NCBI GenBank assembly: GCA_964497495.1
Contig: CAZCCZ010000049.1
Coordinates: forward strand, 1 to 21,750
Direction of reading: 5' to 3'
From: CAXXOK01 sp964497495
GTDB taxonomy: Bacteria > Bacillota > Clostridia > Christensenellales > Aristaeellaceae
Length of the DNA stretch: 21,750 nt
Shown: piece after piece, positions 6,394 through 14,656 of the stretch
How positions within the stretch are numbered: position 1 is the first letter of the stretch
Layout: the number at the start of each line of letters is the position of its first letter
The notes under the pieces: model-generated
Seen by the model: the letters and a program-made list of their open reading frames with translations, nothing else
What the model was told of the DNA's origin: nothing
Database searches by the model: none
Translations under genes and position numbers: made by a program

Positions 6394-7707
6394 ATGCATA
6401 TCCGTATCCACAACGTCGTTCTCACGCCCGGCGCGGAGGGGGAGCACCTGGCCTTTATCCCGGACGCCGAGGTGCAGATCATAGGCAACCTGATCGTTTA
6501 CGCCGGGTCATCGGAAAACGCCCCGGCCTTTACGCCGGACGAGTGCATCGACGGCGAAGGCTGCCTGTGCATGCCGGGGCTCGTGAACCTCCACACGCAC
6601 ACGCCCATGACGCTGCTGCGCGGCGTGGGCGCCGACCTGGTGCTGGACGACTGGCTGCACAAAGCCGTGTTCCCGCTGGAGAAGCAATGGAACGATGACC
6701 TGATCCGCACGGCGACCGATCTTGGCTGTCTTGAAATGCTCCGTTTCGGCACCACGTCCTTCAACGATATGTATTTTCACACCGACGTTATGGCCCAGGC
6801 CGTGCGGGACAACGGCATGCGCGCTATGCTGAGCCACGGCATCGTGGATTTCGACGAAAGCTGCGCCGATATGGACGAAGGCGTGAAAATGGCCGAAAAG
6901 TGGAACCACGCCGCGGGCGACCGCATCCGCTTTTCCCTCGCGCCTCACGCGGAGTATTCCAACACGGAAAAGCTGCTTGGTAAGGTGGCGCGGACAGCCA
7001 AACAGATGGGCCTGCCCGTGCACACCCATATCAGCGAAACGGAAGCCGAAGTGAAGGGCTGTTGGAAGCGCCGCGGCATGACGCCGCCTGCCTATCTGGA
7101 AAAGATCGGCCTGCTGGACGGTCCCGTGATCGCCGCGCATTGCGTGTGGTGCAACGATCAGGACATCGAAATTCTGAAAAAGCACGACGTCACGATCGCA
7201 CACAACCCGGTCAGCAATCTGAAAATCGCAAGCGGCGTGGCGCCGGTGGCCAGGATGCTCAAGGTGGGCTGCAAGGTCGCTCTGGGCACGGACGGTGTGG
7301 CCAGCAACAACAACCTGAACGAGTGGGAAGAGCTGAAGCTCATGCCGATGCTCCAAAAGGGCGTTACGCTCAACCCTACCGTCGTCACCCCCGCGCAGAC
7401 GCTGGCCGCCGCCACCGTAACGGGCGCGAAGGCCATGGGGTATCAAAACCTCGGGTTGCTGAAAACGGGGTATCTGGCCGACCTGATTCTGGTCGACCTC
7501 GCCACCCCGCACATGACCCCCGCGCTGGAGTTGGAATCCGACCTGATCTACGCCGCGCAGGGAAGCGACGTTCGCCTGACCATGGTGGACGGCAAGGTGC
7601 TCTACCGCGACGGCCGGTATGCCACGCTGGATAAGAAGGCGATCCTGAAAGCCGCGGGCGAGGGCGCGTTACAAATGCGCCGCGGGCTGGAAGCCGCCGG
7701 GGCGTGA
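6394..7707 (+). CDS. mtaD: 5-methylthioadenosine/S-adenosylhomocysteine deaminase-like amidohydrolase
   Basis: Metal-dependent amidohydrolase of 437 residues, expected to deaminate methylthioadenosine or S-adenosylhomocysteine to the inosine form in the cytosol. Seen: the metal-binding HTH (H67, H69) in PGLVNLHTHTPMTLLRG; THISETEAEV with the third His near residue 211; AAHCVWCND with the fourth His near 247; and LGTDGVASNN with the metal/catalytic Asp near 304. The TIM barrel is flanked by the usual beta-sandwich made from both termini. AAGGAGG precedes the ATG at normal spacing. It ends 1 bp before a glycosyltransferase ATG, so it shares a transcript with cell-surface sugar genes, an odd partnership. 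The superfamily call is secure; the substrate could be another adenosine derivative or aminated purine. Confidence 0.9.
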   Translation: MHIRIHNVVLTPGAEGEHLAFIPDAEVQIIGNLIVYAGSSENAPAFTPDECIDGEGCLCMPGLVNLHTHTPMTLLRGVGADLVLDDWLHKAVFPLEKQWNDDLIRTATDLGCLEMLRFGTTSFNDMYFHTDVMAQAVRDNGMRAMLSHGIVDFDESCADMDEGVKMAEKWNHAAGDRIRFSLAPHAEYSNTEKLLGKVARTAKQMGLPVHTHISETEAEVKGCWKRRGMTPPAYLEKIGLLDGPVIAAHCVWCNDQDIEILKKHDVTIAHNPVSNLKIASGVAPVARMLKVGCKVALGTDGVASNNNLNEWEELKLMPMLQKGVTLNPTVVTPAQTLAAATVTGAKAMGYQNLGLLKTGYLADLILVDLATPHMTPALELESDLIYAAQGSDVRLTMVDGKVLYRDGRYATLDKKAILKAAGEGALQMRRGLEAAGA

Positions 7708-7708
7708 C

Positions 7709-8905
7709 ATGAAGATTCTTGTGGTTTGCCAACACTACTGGCCGGAAAATTTCCGCGTCACCGAAATCTGCGAGGCGCTGGTCGCCCGCGGCCACGAGGT
7801 GACGGCGGTGGTAGGTTTGCCCAATTATCCCACCGGCGTGGTGCCGGCGGAGTATAAACGCTTCAAACGTCGGCGCGAGGAACGAAACGGCGTGCATATC
7901 CGCCGCTGTTTCGAGATCGGCCGGAAAAACACGAAGCTCGGGCTGGCCGTCAACTACGTAAGCTATATGCTCTCCGCCTGCCACCGGGTGCTGTGGATCA
8001 AGCGGGATTTCGACGTGATCTACGCCTATTCCACTTCCCCGGTGCTTATGTCCCTGCCGGCGGCCTTTCTGCGCCGTATCACGCGCAAAAAGCTGATGAT
8101 CTACGTGCTGGATATCTGGCCCGCCTGCCTCGCGGCCATGAACGTGGGGGAGGGTTCCCCGCTGTACGCGTTCATGAAGCGCGTCAGCCGCCGCATCTAC
8201 GCGCGCGCGGACAGCCTCGTCTACTCCTCCCGGCGCTTTCAGGAATATCTGAAACGGGTGCACGGCATCAACGTGCCGGACGAGAACTACCTGCCGCAGT
8301 TCGCGGACGGGGAGTTCGACGTGCTGCCTGAAAAAGAGCCTTCCGAAGGCTGGAACTTCGTGTTCGCGGGCAATATCGGCAAGATGCAGAACGTGGAAAC
8401 GCTGATCGAGGCCGCCGCGCTGCTCCGGAACGAGCCCATCCGCTGGCATATCCTTGGCGAGGGCGCGAACTACGCCGCCTGCGTGGAACTGGTGAAGCGG
8501 AAAGAGCTGGAAAACACCGTAACGATGTACGGCCGCCGTCCGCTGGCCGATATGCCCGCCTTCTACGCCATGGCGGACGCGATGCTGGTGAGCATGAAGA
8601 ACGAGGCGAGCGTTAACCTTACGTTGCCCGGCAAAGTACAAAGCTATATGGCGGCGGGAAAGCCCATTCTGGGCTCCGTCGCGGGGGAAGCGGCGGACGT
8701 GATCGCGGAAGCGCGTTGCGGGCTGTGCGCCTCGCCGGAAGACCCCGCTGCGTTCGCGCAAACCGTGCGGGCTTTCCTGTCATCCGACGGTCGGGAACAG
8801 ATGGGGGAGAACGCGAAGCGGTATTCGCGGGAGCATTTCGCCAGACAGGGTCATATGGACAGGCTTGAAGCCATGCTGACGGCGCTTTGCGGAGAGAATG
8901 CATGA
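7709..8905 (+). CDS. GT4-family glycosyltransferase (WbuB-like)
   Basis: GT-B fold glycosyltransferase of 398 residues, probably adding a sugar to a lipid-linked surface polysaccharide precursor at the inner membrane face. The N-terminus MKILVVCQHYWPENFRVTEI and the following GHEVTAVVGLPNYPTG are typical of the WbuB/L-fucosamine transferase group. The C-terminal donor domain starts at VFAGNIGKMQNVE (about 215) and holds the sugar-nucleotide segment MADAMLVSMKNEASVNLTLPGKVQSYMAAGKPILG. A weakly amphipathic patch near 110-135 may bind the membrane. The ATG lies 1 bp after the amidohydrolase stop, and the stop overlaps the next ATG (ATGA). Second gene of a four-gene operon; donor and acceptor unknown. 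Confidence 0.9.
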   Translation: MKILVVCQHYWPENFRVTEICEALVARGHEVTAVVGLPNYPTGVVPAEYKRFKRRREERNGVHIRRCFEIGRKNTKLGLAVNYVSYMLSACHRVLWIKRDFDVIYAYSTSPVLMSLPAAFLRRITRKKLMIYVLDIWPACLAAMNVGEGSPLYAFMKRVSRRIYARADSLVYSSRRFQEYLKRVHGINVPDENYLPQFADGEFDVLPEKEPSEGWNFVFAGNIGKMQNVETLIEAAALLRNEPIRWHILGEGANYAACVELVKRKELENTVTMYGRRPLADMPAFYAMADAMLVSMKNEASVNLTLPGKVQSYMAAGKPILGSVAGEAADVIAEARCGLCASPEDPAAFAQTVRAFLSSDGREQMGENAKRYSREHFARQGHMDRLEAMLTALCGENA

Positions 8906-10107
8906 AGATATTCCAGCTCAACACCTTTTGCGGAACCGGAAGCACCGGGCGCATCGCCGTGGAGATCGCGAAGGCTGCCGCCGAAGGCGGCGCGCAAACG
9001 GTCATCGGCTTCGGCGCCGGGGCCGTGTCTACGGACGCGGAGGTCTACGCCTTGCGCGTGGGCGGCAAACCCGGTCGGAAATGGCACGGGGCGCTTCGCA
9101 AGCTGCTGGACGCGGAAGGGTACGGAAGCGTGCTCGCCACGCGAAAACTGATCGCCTTCTTACGGGAATACAAGCCGGACGTCATTCACCTGCATAATAT
9201 CCACGGCGCGTACGTGAACCATCGGCTTCTTTTCGCCTATCTGAAGAAAGCGGGCGTACCCGTGGTGTGGACGCTGCACGATTGCTGGGCGTTCACCGGG
9301 CACTGCGCCTATTTCGACAGGGCGGGCTGCGACCGTTGGAAAACGCTATGCTATGATTGCCCGCAGAAAAAAAGCTATCCCGTCTGCTACGGCATCGGCG
9401 GAAGCAAGCGGAATTACAACCGAAAACGCCGCCTGTTCGCCTCCCTGCCCAGCCTGACGCTCGTCGCGCCCTGCGTGTGGCTGCAAACGCTTCTGGCGGT
9501 TTCCTTTCTGCGCGGCGTTCCTTCCCGCTTGCTCTACAACGGCGTGGACAGGACACGTTTCCGTCCGCTTCCCAGCGACGTCCGCACCCGGTACGGCATC
9601 GGGGAAAAACGCCTCGTACTGGCCGTTGCTTCGGAATGGGAGGAACGTAAGGGCCTGCGTTTTCTGCCCGCGCTGGCGGAAAAGCTGGGGGATAACGTAT
9701 GCGTCGCGGTGATCGGCCTGACGAAAGAACAGATCGCCGCCCTGCCCGCGGGCATGATCGGGCTGGAACGCACCGCAAGCGTGGACGAGCTTGCGCAGTG
9801 GTACTCCGCCGCGGATTGCGTGGTCAACCCCACGCTGGAGGACAACATGCCCATGGTTAATCTGGAAGCGCTGGCCTGCGGCACACCGGTGGTTGCCTTC
9901 GATACGGGCGGGTGTTCCGAGGTCATCGACGCTTCCTGCGGGACGGTCGTCCCCAAGGGCGACGGAGACGCGCTTGCCGTTGCGGTGAAGCGAATCATTA
10001 CGGATAAAGCCTCGCTTTCTCCCGCCTGCCTGAAGCGTGCCGGGCGTTTCGACGGCGCGGCCTGCGCACAGGCGTACCTGTCCCTGTACCGGGAGGTGGC
10101 GCGATGA
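8902..10107 (+). CDS. GT4-family glycosyltransferase with a four-Cys insert
   Basis: GT-B glycosyltransferase of 401 residues, like those used in exopolysaccharide (colanic-acid type) assembly. The start at 8902 is chosen over an earlier in-frame codon because it forms an ATGA overlap with the previous stop, has GGAGAG upstream, and gives the normal N-terminus MKIFQLNTFCGTGSTGRIA. The acceptor half has HNIHGAY and WTLHDCWAFTGHC. Between about residues 134 and 153 lie four cysteines (CAYFDRAGC then LCYDC) that could hold a metal or form disulfides and recur in this GT subgroup. The donor half begins at VLAVASEWEERKG and contains NPTLEDNMPMVNLEALACG with the usual E-x7-E pattern. The next gene overlaps by 4 bp. 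Sugar specificity unknown. Confidence 0.9.
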   Translation: MKIFQLNTFCGTGSTGRIAVEIAKAAAEGGAQTVIGFGAGAVSTDAEVYALRVGGKPGRKWHGALRKLLDAEGYGSVLATRKLIAFLREYKPDVIHLHNIHGAYVNHRLLFAYLKKAGVPVVWTLHDCWAFTGHCAYFDRAGCDRWKTLCYDCPQKKSYPVCYGIGGSKRNYNRKRRLFASLPSLTLVAPCVWLQTLLAVSFLRGVPSRLLYNGVDRTRFRPLPSDVRTRYGIGEKRLVLAVASEWEERKGLRFLPALAEKLGDNVCVAVIGLTKEQIAALPAGMIGLERTASVDELAQWYSAADCVVNPTLEDNMPMVNLEALACGTPVVAFDTGGCSEVIDASCGTVVPKGDGDALAVAVKRIITDKASLSPACLKRAGRFDGAACAQAYLSLYREVAR

Positions 10108-11321
10108 ACGTACTGATGCTTTCCCTCGCGTACCACCCAGACGCGGCCGAGGCCGTGCGGCGGCTGTCCCGGGACGGGCTGCAAAGCCAGATCGACGCTT
10201 TTCAGTGGGCGCTGATCGAAGGCATACGGCAAAACCTCGCGCCCGACGAAACGCTTTCCGTGCTCAATTCCCTACCGGTGGGCGCGTTCCCCCGGCATTA
10301 CCGCAGGCTTATCCTGCACAGCGGCGACTATTCCGGGAATTTCCATGAAATCGGCGGCCTCAACCTACCGTGGTTCAAGCAACGCGGGCGCGCGCGCCGC
10401 GCGAGGCGGGAGATCGAGCGGTGGGCGTCCGAAAGTCTCGAGAACCGCATGCTCCTGATTTATACGCTCTACCTTCCGTACCTGAAGGCCGTAAAAGCCG
10501 TAAAGAAGCGCCTCCCCGACCTGAAAGCCGCCGTCGTCGTGACCGACCTGCCCAACGAGCTGGGTATTTCTTCCGGAAGAAAAGGAATCCTGAAGAAGCT
10601 CGAAACCGCGATGGGCCGAAAAAGCACGGCGCTGTGCCGCGCGCTGGACGGCTTCGTGCTGCTCACCGCGCCCATGGCGGAAGCGCTGGGCGTGACGGAT
10701 AAGCCCCGCATGGTGATGGAAGGACTGGTTTCGGAAATCAAACCCGCGGATGCGCCTGTCGCCGTGCCAGCGGACGAACGCCCCGCCGTGCTTTATACGG
10801 GCACGCTCAACCGCGAGCTCGGCATACAGCAATTGCTGGAAGCTTTCCAGGGCATGGGGGAGTTCCAACTTTGGCTTTGCGGCGGGGGAGACATGGAAGC
10901 CGACGTGAAACGGGCCGCCGAAACCTGCGAAAATATCCGCTATTTCGGGCGCGTGCCCCGGGAAACGGCGCTGGCGCTTCAAAAGAAGGCCGGCGCGCTG
11001 ATCAACCCACGTACGGCCGAAAACGCGTTCACACGCTATTCGTTTCCTTCCAAAACGCTGGAATACATGCGTTCCGGCAAGCCTGTGCTGTGCTGTAAAC
11101 TGGAAGGCATTCCCGCCGAGTACGACGACGACCTGCTGTATATCGAGCCGCAGACGTCCGAAGGTATCCGCACGGCGGTACGGGAACTGTTCGTGCATCC
11201 CGTGGATGAAAGGGAGGCAATCGGGGAGCGCGCGCGCCGGTTTGCGCTTACCGAAAAGAACGCGGGTACGCAAAGCGCGAAGGTGCTCGCGTTTCTGCGA
11301 AGTCTCGGGGAAAAGCCGTAA
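10104..11321 (+). CDS. Glycosyltransferase, GT4-like
   Basis: Third glycosyltransferase of the operon, 405 residues, GT-B fold. The N-terminal half is divergent and includes a basic helix (about 92-112, RGRARRARREIERWA) suited to membrane association and VVVTDLPNELG near residue 150. The C-terminal half is recognisable: VLYTGTLNRELGIQQLLEAF, LWLCGGGDMEADV, then INPRTAENAFTRYSFPSKTLEYMRSGKPVLC, where the E/K residues contact the donor in the family. The start is fixed by a 4-bp ATGA overlap with the preceding gene. The operon ends at a strong terminator 10 bp further on. No flippase or polymerase is in the operon, so the product probably feeds a pathway encoded elsewhere. Confidence 0.88.
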   Translation: MNVLMLSLAYHPDAAEAVRRLSRDGLQSQIDAFQWALIEGIRQNLAPDETLSVLNSLPVGAFPRHYRRLILHSGDYSGNFHEIGGLNLPWFKQRGRARRARREIERWASESLENRMLLIYTLYLPYLKAVKAVKKRLPDLKAAVVVTDLPNELGISSGRKGILKKLETAMGRKSTALCRALDGFVLLTAPMAEALGVTDKPRMVMEGLVSEIKPADAPVAVPADERPAVLYTGTLNRELGIQQLLEAFQGMGEFQLWLCGGGDMEADVKRAAETCENIRYFGRVPRETALALQKKAGALINPRTAENAFTRYSFPSKTLEYMRSGKPVLCCKLEGIPAEYDDDLLYIEPQTSEGIRTAVRELFVHPVDEREAIGERARRFALTEKNAGTQSAKVLAFLRSLGEKP

Positions 11322-11330
11322 TAATCGATC

Positions 11331-11372
11331 AAAAAACGCGGCGGAACGTTCGAGCGCTCCGCCGCGTTTTTT
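11331..11372. terminator. Bidirectional terminator between the glycosyltransferase operon and psuG
   Basis: A G+C stem CGCGGCGGA (11337-11345) pairs with 11358-11366 around a 12-nt loop, flanked by six A residues on the left and six T residues on the right. It therefore reads as a hairpin plus T run on both strands, serving the convergent genes ending at 11321 and 11382. Confidence 0.9.
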
Positions 11373-11381
11373 GTTTCTGTT

Positions 11382-12302
11382 TCAATCCAGCGCGCAAAGC
11401 TCTTTGGCGATCTCCGCGCCCAGCCGGGCGTTGTTTAGGACAAGCTGGATGTTGGCCGCCAGCGACCGTCCTTCCGTGAGCGTCTTGATTTTATCCAGCA
11501 GGTAAGGCGTAAGCGCCTTTCCTTTCATCCCCTGCGCGGCGGCGGAATCCACGGCGCGGCGGATAACCCTATCCATCTCCTGTTCGGGCATGGCGTATTC
11601 TTCGGGGATGGGGTTAACGATCAGCATTCCGCCGTGCAGACCTTCGATCTCCTTGGCGCGGATGGCCTCGGCGATTTCCCGCGGGGTATCCAGCCGGTAG
11701 TCCACCGGCAAGCCGCTTTTCCGGCAGTAGAAAGCGGGCAACTCGTCCGTCCGGTAGCCGATCACCGGCACGCCTTTAGTCTCCAGATATTCCAGCGTAA
11801 GCCCCAGGTCCAGAATAGACTTGGCGCCCGCGCAGACTACCGAAACGTCGGTCTGCGCCAGTTCCTCCAGATCGGCGGAAATATCCATGGTCGTTTCCGC
11901 GCCGCGGTGCACGCCGCCTACGCCGCCGGTGGCGAACACGCGCACGCCTGCGCGCTGCGCGGCGATCATTGTGGCGGTCACGGTCGTCGCGCCGTCCTCG
12001 CCCCGGGACAGCAGTACGGGCAGGTCCCGGCGGCTGGCCTTGATCACCGCAAGCCCTTTCTTGCCCAGATACTCGATCTGCTCCGGCGTGATGCCTACGC
12101 TGAGTTTTCCGCCCAGTATGGCGATGGTCGCGGGCACCGCGCCGCTTTCGCGCACGGTCCTTTCCACTTTCAGGGCGGTTTCCACGTTCTGCGGGTAGGG
12201 CATGCCGTGGGAAATGATGGTGGACTCCAGCGCCACCACGGGCCGATTTTCCGCTATGGCTGCCCGGACTTCCTCGGATACCCAAAGATAGGGATTGTTC
12301 AT
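11382..12302 (-). CDS. psuG: Pseudouridine-5'-phosphate glycosidase
   Basis: Splits pseudouridine 5'-phosphate into uracil and ribose 5-phosphate, the second step of pseudouridine breakdown after the kinase PsuK. It has 306 residues, normal for the family. Residues matching the catalytic and metal-site positions of the E. coli enzyme are all present with a constant offset of 5: E26 (VALESTIISHG), K88 (VIKAS), D144 (DISADL) and K161 (CAGAKSILD). GGVGGVHRGAETTMD is a family signature. The ATG at 12302 is chosen because it overlaps the kinase stop (ATGA) with AGGAGGAGG just upstream; an upstream in-frame start would add an unrelated tail. Last gene of the lexA-mgtC-psuK-psuG series. Confidence 0.96.
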   Translation of the reverse strand: MNNPYLWVSEEVRAAIAENRPVVALESTIISHGMPYPQNVETALKVERTVRESGAVPATIAILGGKLSVGITPEQIEYLGKKGLAVIKASRRDLPVLLSRGEDGATTVTATMIAAQRAGVRVFATGGVGGVHRGAETTMDISADLEELAQTDVSVVCAGAKSILDLGLTLEYLETKGVPVIGYRTDELPAFYCRKSGLPVDYRLDTPREIAEAIRAKEIEGLHGGMLIVNPIPEEYAMPEQEMDRVIRRAVDSAAAQGMKGKALTPYLLDKIKTLTEGRSLAANIQLVLNNARLGAEIAKELCALD

Positions 12303-13240
12303 TTGATGTCCTCCTCCTGTGAAACGGAACGAATGATCTGTCGAAGCGCCGCGCGGGTCAGCCGTTCGGACACGGCGTTCTCGCTTTGCGCGCATACGCG
12401 CGCGGCGGCCAGCCCCAACAGAAGCATGTCCCGCAGGCTCTGTTTTTCCAGAACCGCCACGGTCGCCGCCGCCGTAAAGGCGTCCCCGCAGCCGGTGGTG
12501 TTGACGACCGGCCCCGCGTACACGTGCGCGAACGCGTGGGTTTCGCCGTCGGACGCGAACGCGCCTTCCGCGCCCAGCGTGACGAACACGTACCGTACAC
12601 CGGCGCCGTGCAAAATCCGCGCGGCGGGAAGAATATCCTCTTTAGCGGCGATGTGTTCACCCGTCAGCAGTTCCAGCTCCATCCGGTTGACTTTCAGCCC
12701 GTACAGCCGGGGCAGGACGCCCGCCAGCCGCCCGGCTTTCTTTGCGGAAACCGCATCCGCGAAAAGCGGGGGCGTACAGTGCCGGGCCAGCATCGCAAGC
12801 GACGGCTCGGACAGGTTGGCATCCAGAACGACGGCGTCCGCAGCGTTGAGCGCGCCGAGCCTCGTTTCCAGAAACGCGGGCGTGATGCGCTCGCACAGCG
12901 CCATATCGTTGACGGCCACGGCCATATCACCGTCCGCGTCGTTGACGCACACGTACACGCAGCCTGTACCGCCGGGAATATACAGCGAGCGGGACAGGTC
13001 TACGCCGGTTTTCTCCGTTTGAGTAGCTACCGCCCTGGAAAATCCGTCGTCCCCGAAGGCCGTGATCAGGCTCGCGTTCTGCCCGAGCCGCGCCAGATTT
13101 TCCGCGATGTTGCGGCCCACGCCGCCAAGCCCCGTGCGGATGCGCCCGGGGTTGGAATCGCCGGAAACCAGCTTCGCGCCGGAGGTGGCGCTGATGTCCA
13201 GGTTGTTGCCGCCGACGACGGCGATGGCGTGTCTCTTCAT
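12299..13240 (-). CDS. psuK: Pseudouridine kinase, PfkB family
   Basis: PfkB-type sugar/nucleoside kinase of 313 residues expected to phosphorylate pseudouridine with ATP. The first glycines and substrate pocket are at AVVGGNNLDI and GLGGVGRNIAENLARLG (about 37-53). The PfkB second signature NTTGCGDAFTAAA holds the catalytic base D253 and anion hole. The specific substrate is inferred from the 4-bp overlap with psuG; sequence alone supports only PfkB. The start is 7 bp after the mgtC-like stop with a modest AGG upstream, so translation may depend on coupling. Confidence 0.92.
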   Translation of the reverse strand: MKRHAIAVVGGNNLDISATSGAKLVSGDSNPGRIRTGLGGVGRNIAENLARLGQNASLITAFGDDGFSRAVATQTEKTGVDLSRSLYIPGGTGCVYVCVNDADGDMAVAVNDMALCERITPAFLETRLGALNAADAVVLDANLSEPSLAMLARHCTPPLFADAVSAKKAGRLAGVLPRLYGLKVNRMELELLTGEHIAAKEDILPAARILHGAGVRYVFVTLGAEGAFASDGETHAFAHVYAGPVVNTTGCGDAFTAAATVAVLEKQSLRDMLLLGLAAARVCAQSENAVSERLTRAALRQIIRSVSQEEDIK

Positions 13241-13247
13241 CGCGTGC

Positions 13248-13931
13248 CTATATGTTCCGCGTCCGGATACCCCGGATATTGACGTATTCCGAAAGATAGT
13301 TCACAATGTCCGTATAGGTGATGTCGCCCTTGAGATCCAGCGTGTAGATGTTGGTGTATACTTTCTCTTTGCCCTGTACGTCCACGTGGAAATCCACATC
13401 CGTCACGCCGGCGTTGATGCTCTTAAAATACTCGTTGATGTAGGGGATCGTCTCCCCGCGGTGGACGAAGTTGATCTCCACGTTCTTGGCCACATGGACG
13501 TGCACGACCTTTTGAAGCAATGCCAGCGTGACGATCACGATCACGCAGCCCACGGTGGCGATGAGATAGTAACCCATGCCCACGGCAAGCCCCAGGCACG
13601 CCGCGTTCCACAGGGAAGCCGCGGTGGTGAGACCGGCTATTTTCTTCTGGCTGATAAAGATGGTTCCGGCGCCCAGAAAACCGATGCCGCTGATGACCTG
13701 CGCGCTCATGCGGCCGTAATTAATCGTAAGCCCGGATGAACCGCCGCTGTTCGTTTTCAGCATATCGGCGACCATCAGGCTTTCGATGATCGCGATGACG
13801 GCCGCGCCCACGCAAACCAGCACATGCGTGCGCAGTCCGGCCGGGCGGTTCTTTTTTTCACGGTCGATGCCGATAATGCACCCGATGACGATCGCAAGGA
13901 GAAATCGAAGCCCGATTTCCCACCATTCCAT
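13248..13931 (-). CDS. MgtC/SapB family membrane protein
   Basis: Inner-membrane protein of 227 residues with four or five transmembrane helices in the first about 145 residues and a soluble ACT-like domain in the last about 78. Family marks: GIDREKKNRPAGLRTHVLVCVGAA (about 21-44, cited as a region), GIGFLGAGTI, and GLTTAASLWNAACLGLAVG. MgtC proteins have been tied to growth at low magnesium and to F-type ATPase modulation in some pathogens; the role of the wider SapB group is unclear. GAGGGGG precedes the ATG. It lies 42 bp after lexA with no visible terminator and 7 bp before psuK, so it probably shares their transcript. Confidence 0.9.
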   Translation of the reverse strand: MEWWEIGLRFLLAIVIGCIIGIDREKKNRPAGLRTHVLVCVGAAVIAIIESLMVADMLKTNSGGSSGLTINYGRMSAQVISGIGFLGAGTIFISQKKIAGLTTAASLWNAACLGLAVGMGYYLIATVGCVIVIVTLALLQKVVHVHVAKNVEINFVHRGETIPYINEYFKSINAGVTDVDFHVDVQGKEKVYTNIYTLDLKGDITYTDIVNYLSEYVNIRGIRTRNI

Positions 13932-13973
13932 GTTTCTGCCCCCTCGCGCGGGTAAAAATCGTCGAAGGCGGGT

Positions 13974-14591
13974 TCAGTACAGCCGGTACAGAGAAACCAC
14001 CTTACCCAAAATGGTGACTTCCGTGGCGATGATAGGCCGCATGGTGGAGTTTTCAGGTTGAAGGCGGAACACGCCGTTTTCCTTATAAAAACGCTTCACG
14101 GTGGCCGCGTCGTCGATCATCGCCACGACGATCTCCCCGTTGACGGCGGTCGGCTGCTTGCGTACCACCACGTAATCGCCGTCCATAATGCCCGCCTCGA
14201 TCATGCTTTCGCCGCGAACTTCCAGAATGTAATGTTCGCCTTCGCCCAGCATCGTCTGAGGGAGGCTTACGAAATCCTCGATGTTCTCCGTGGCCAATAT
14301 CGGCTCGCCCGCGGTGACGCGGCCCACGATGGGAATGGACACCATATCGGAACGTTCTTCCCGGGTCGCGTTGCGGTCGTAAGGTAAGCTAATAGCGCGG
14401 GGTTTCATGGAATCCCGCGAGATCAGGCCCTTTTTCTCAAGCCGGATCAGGTGCCCGTGCACCGTGGACGTGGATTTTAAGCCCGTGGCGTCGCAGATTT
14501 CCCGCACAGACGGCGGGTAGCCCTTCAGTCGGGTCGTTTTCTCAATGTATTCAAGGATTCGGGCTTGGCTATCGCCGCGCGGATTGCTCAT
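13974..14591 (-). CDS. lexA: SOS repressor LexA
   Basis: Transcriptional repressor of the DNA-damage response, 205 residues. The winged-helix domain (1-70) has PPSVREICDATGLKSTSTV as recognition helix region. The self-cleavage site is A94-G95 (GRVTAGEPIL), and the catalytic dyad is S129 (RGESMIEAG) and K166 (ATVKRFY), all intact, so RecA-stimulated autocleavage should work. The ATG at 14591 has AAAGGA upstream; a longer in-frame version would cross the promoter and operator. It is headed by a strong promoter with a LexA box, meaning autoregulation. Followed closely by the mgtC-like gene. Confidence 0.97.
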   Translation of the reverse strand: MSNPRGDSQARILEYIEKTTRLKGYPPSVREICDATGLKSTSTVHGHLIRLEKKGLISRDSMKPRAISLPYDRNATREERSDMVSIPIVGRVTAGEPILATENIEDFVSLPQTMLGEGEHYILEVRGESMIEAGIMDGDYVVVRKQPTAVNGEIVVAMIDDAATVKRFYKENGVFRLQPENSTMRPIIATEVTILGKVVSLYRLY

Positions 14592-14608
14592 GGGCTCACA
14601 TCCTTTGC

Positions 14609-14620
14609 AAACACTTGTTC
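14609..14620. promoter_or_regulatory. LexA box (SOS operator) of lexA
   Basis: On the minus strand GAAC-AAGT-GTTT fits the Bacillus-type LexA box GAAC-RNRY-GTTY. It lies at the predicted transcription start of lexA, between promoter and ATG. Confidence 0.75.
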
Positions 14621-14627
14621 TTTTACA

Positions 14628-14656
14628 AGAATAACACAATCGGAAGGGGTTTGCAA
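14628..14656 (-). promoter_or_regulatory. Sigma-A promoter of lexA
   Basis: On the minus strand TTGCAA (14651-14656), 17 bp, then TATTCT (14628-14633) preceded by TGT, an extended -10. The LexA box follows directly. Confidence 0.7.

Noticed and set aside
7385..8761. 458-codon minus-strand open frame
   Set aside because: Antisense to the amidohydrolase and first glycosyltransferase, His/Arg-rich translation, no family resemblance.
12303..12395. Upstream start for psuG
   Set aside because: The added residues lie inside psuK and are unlike PsuG; the ATGA overlap with a strong ribosome binding site fixes the start at 12302.
11634..13022. 462-codon plus-strand open frame
   Set aside because: Antisense to psuG and psuK, which have complete catalytic residues and good starts; the frame has no domain.
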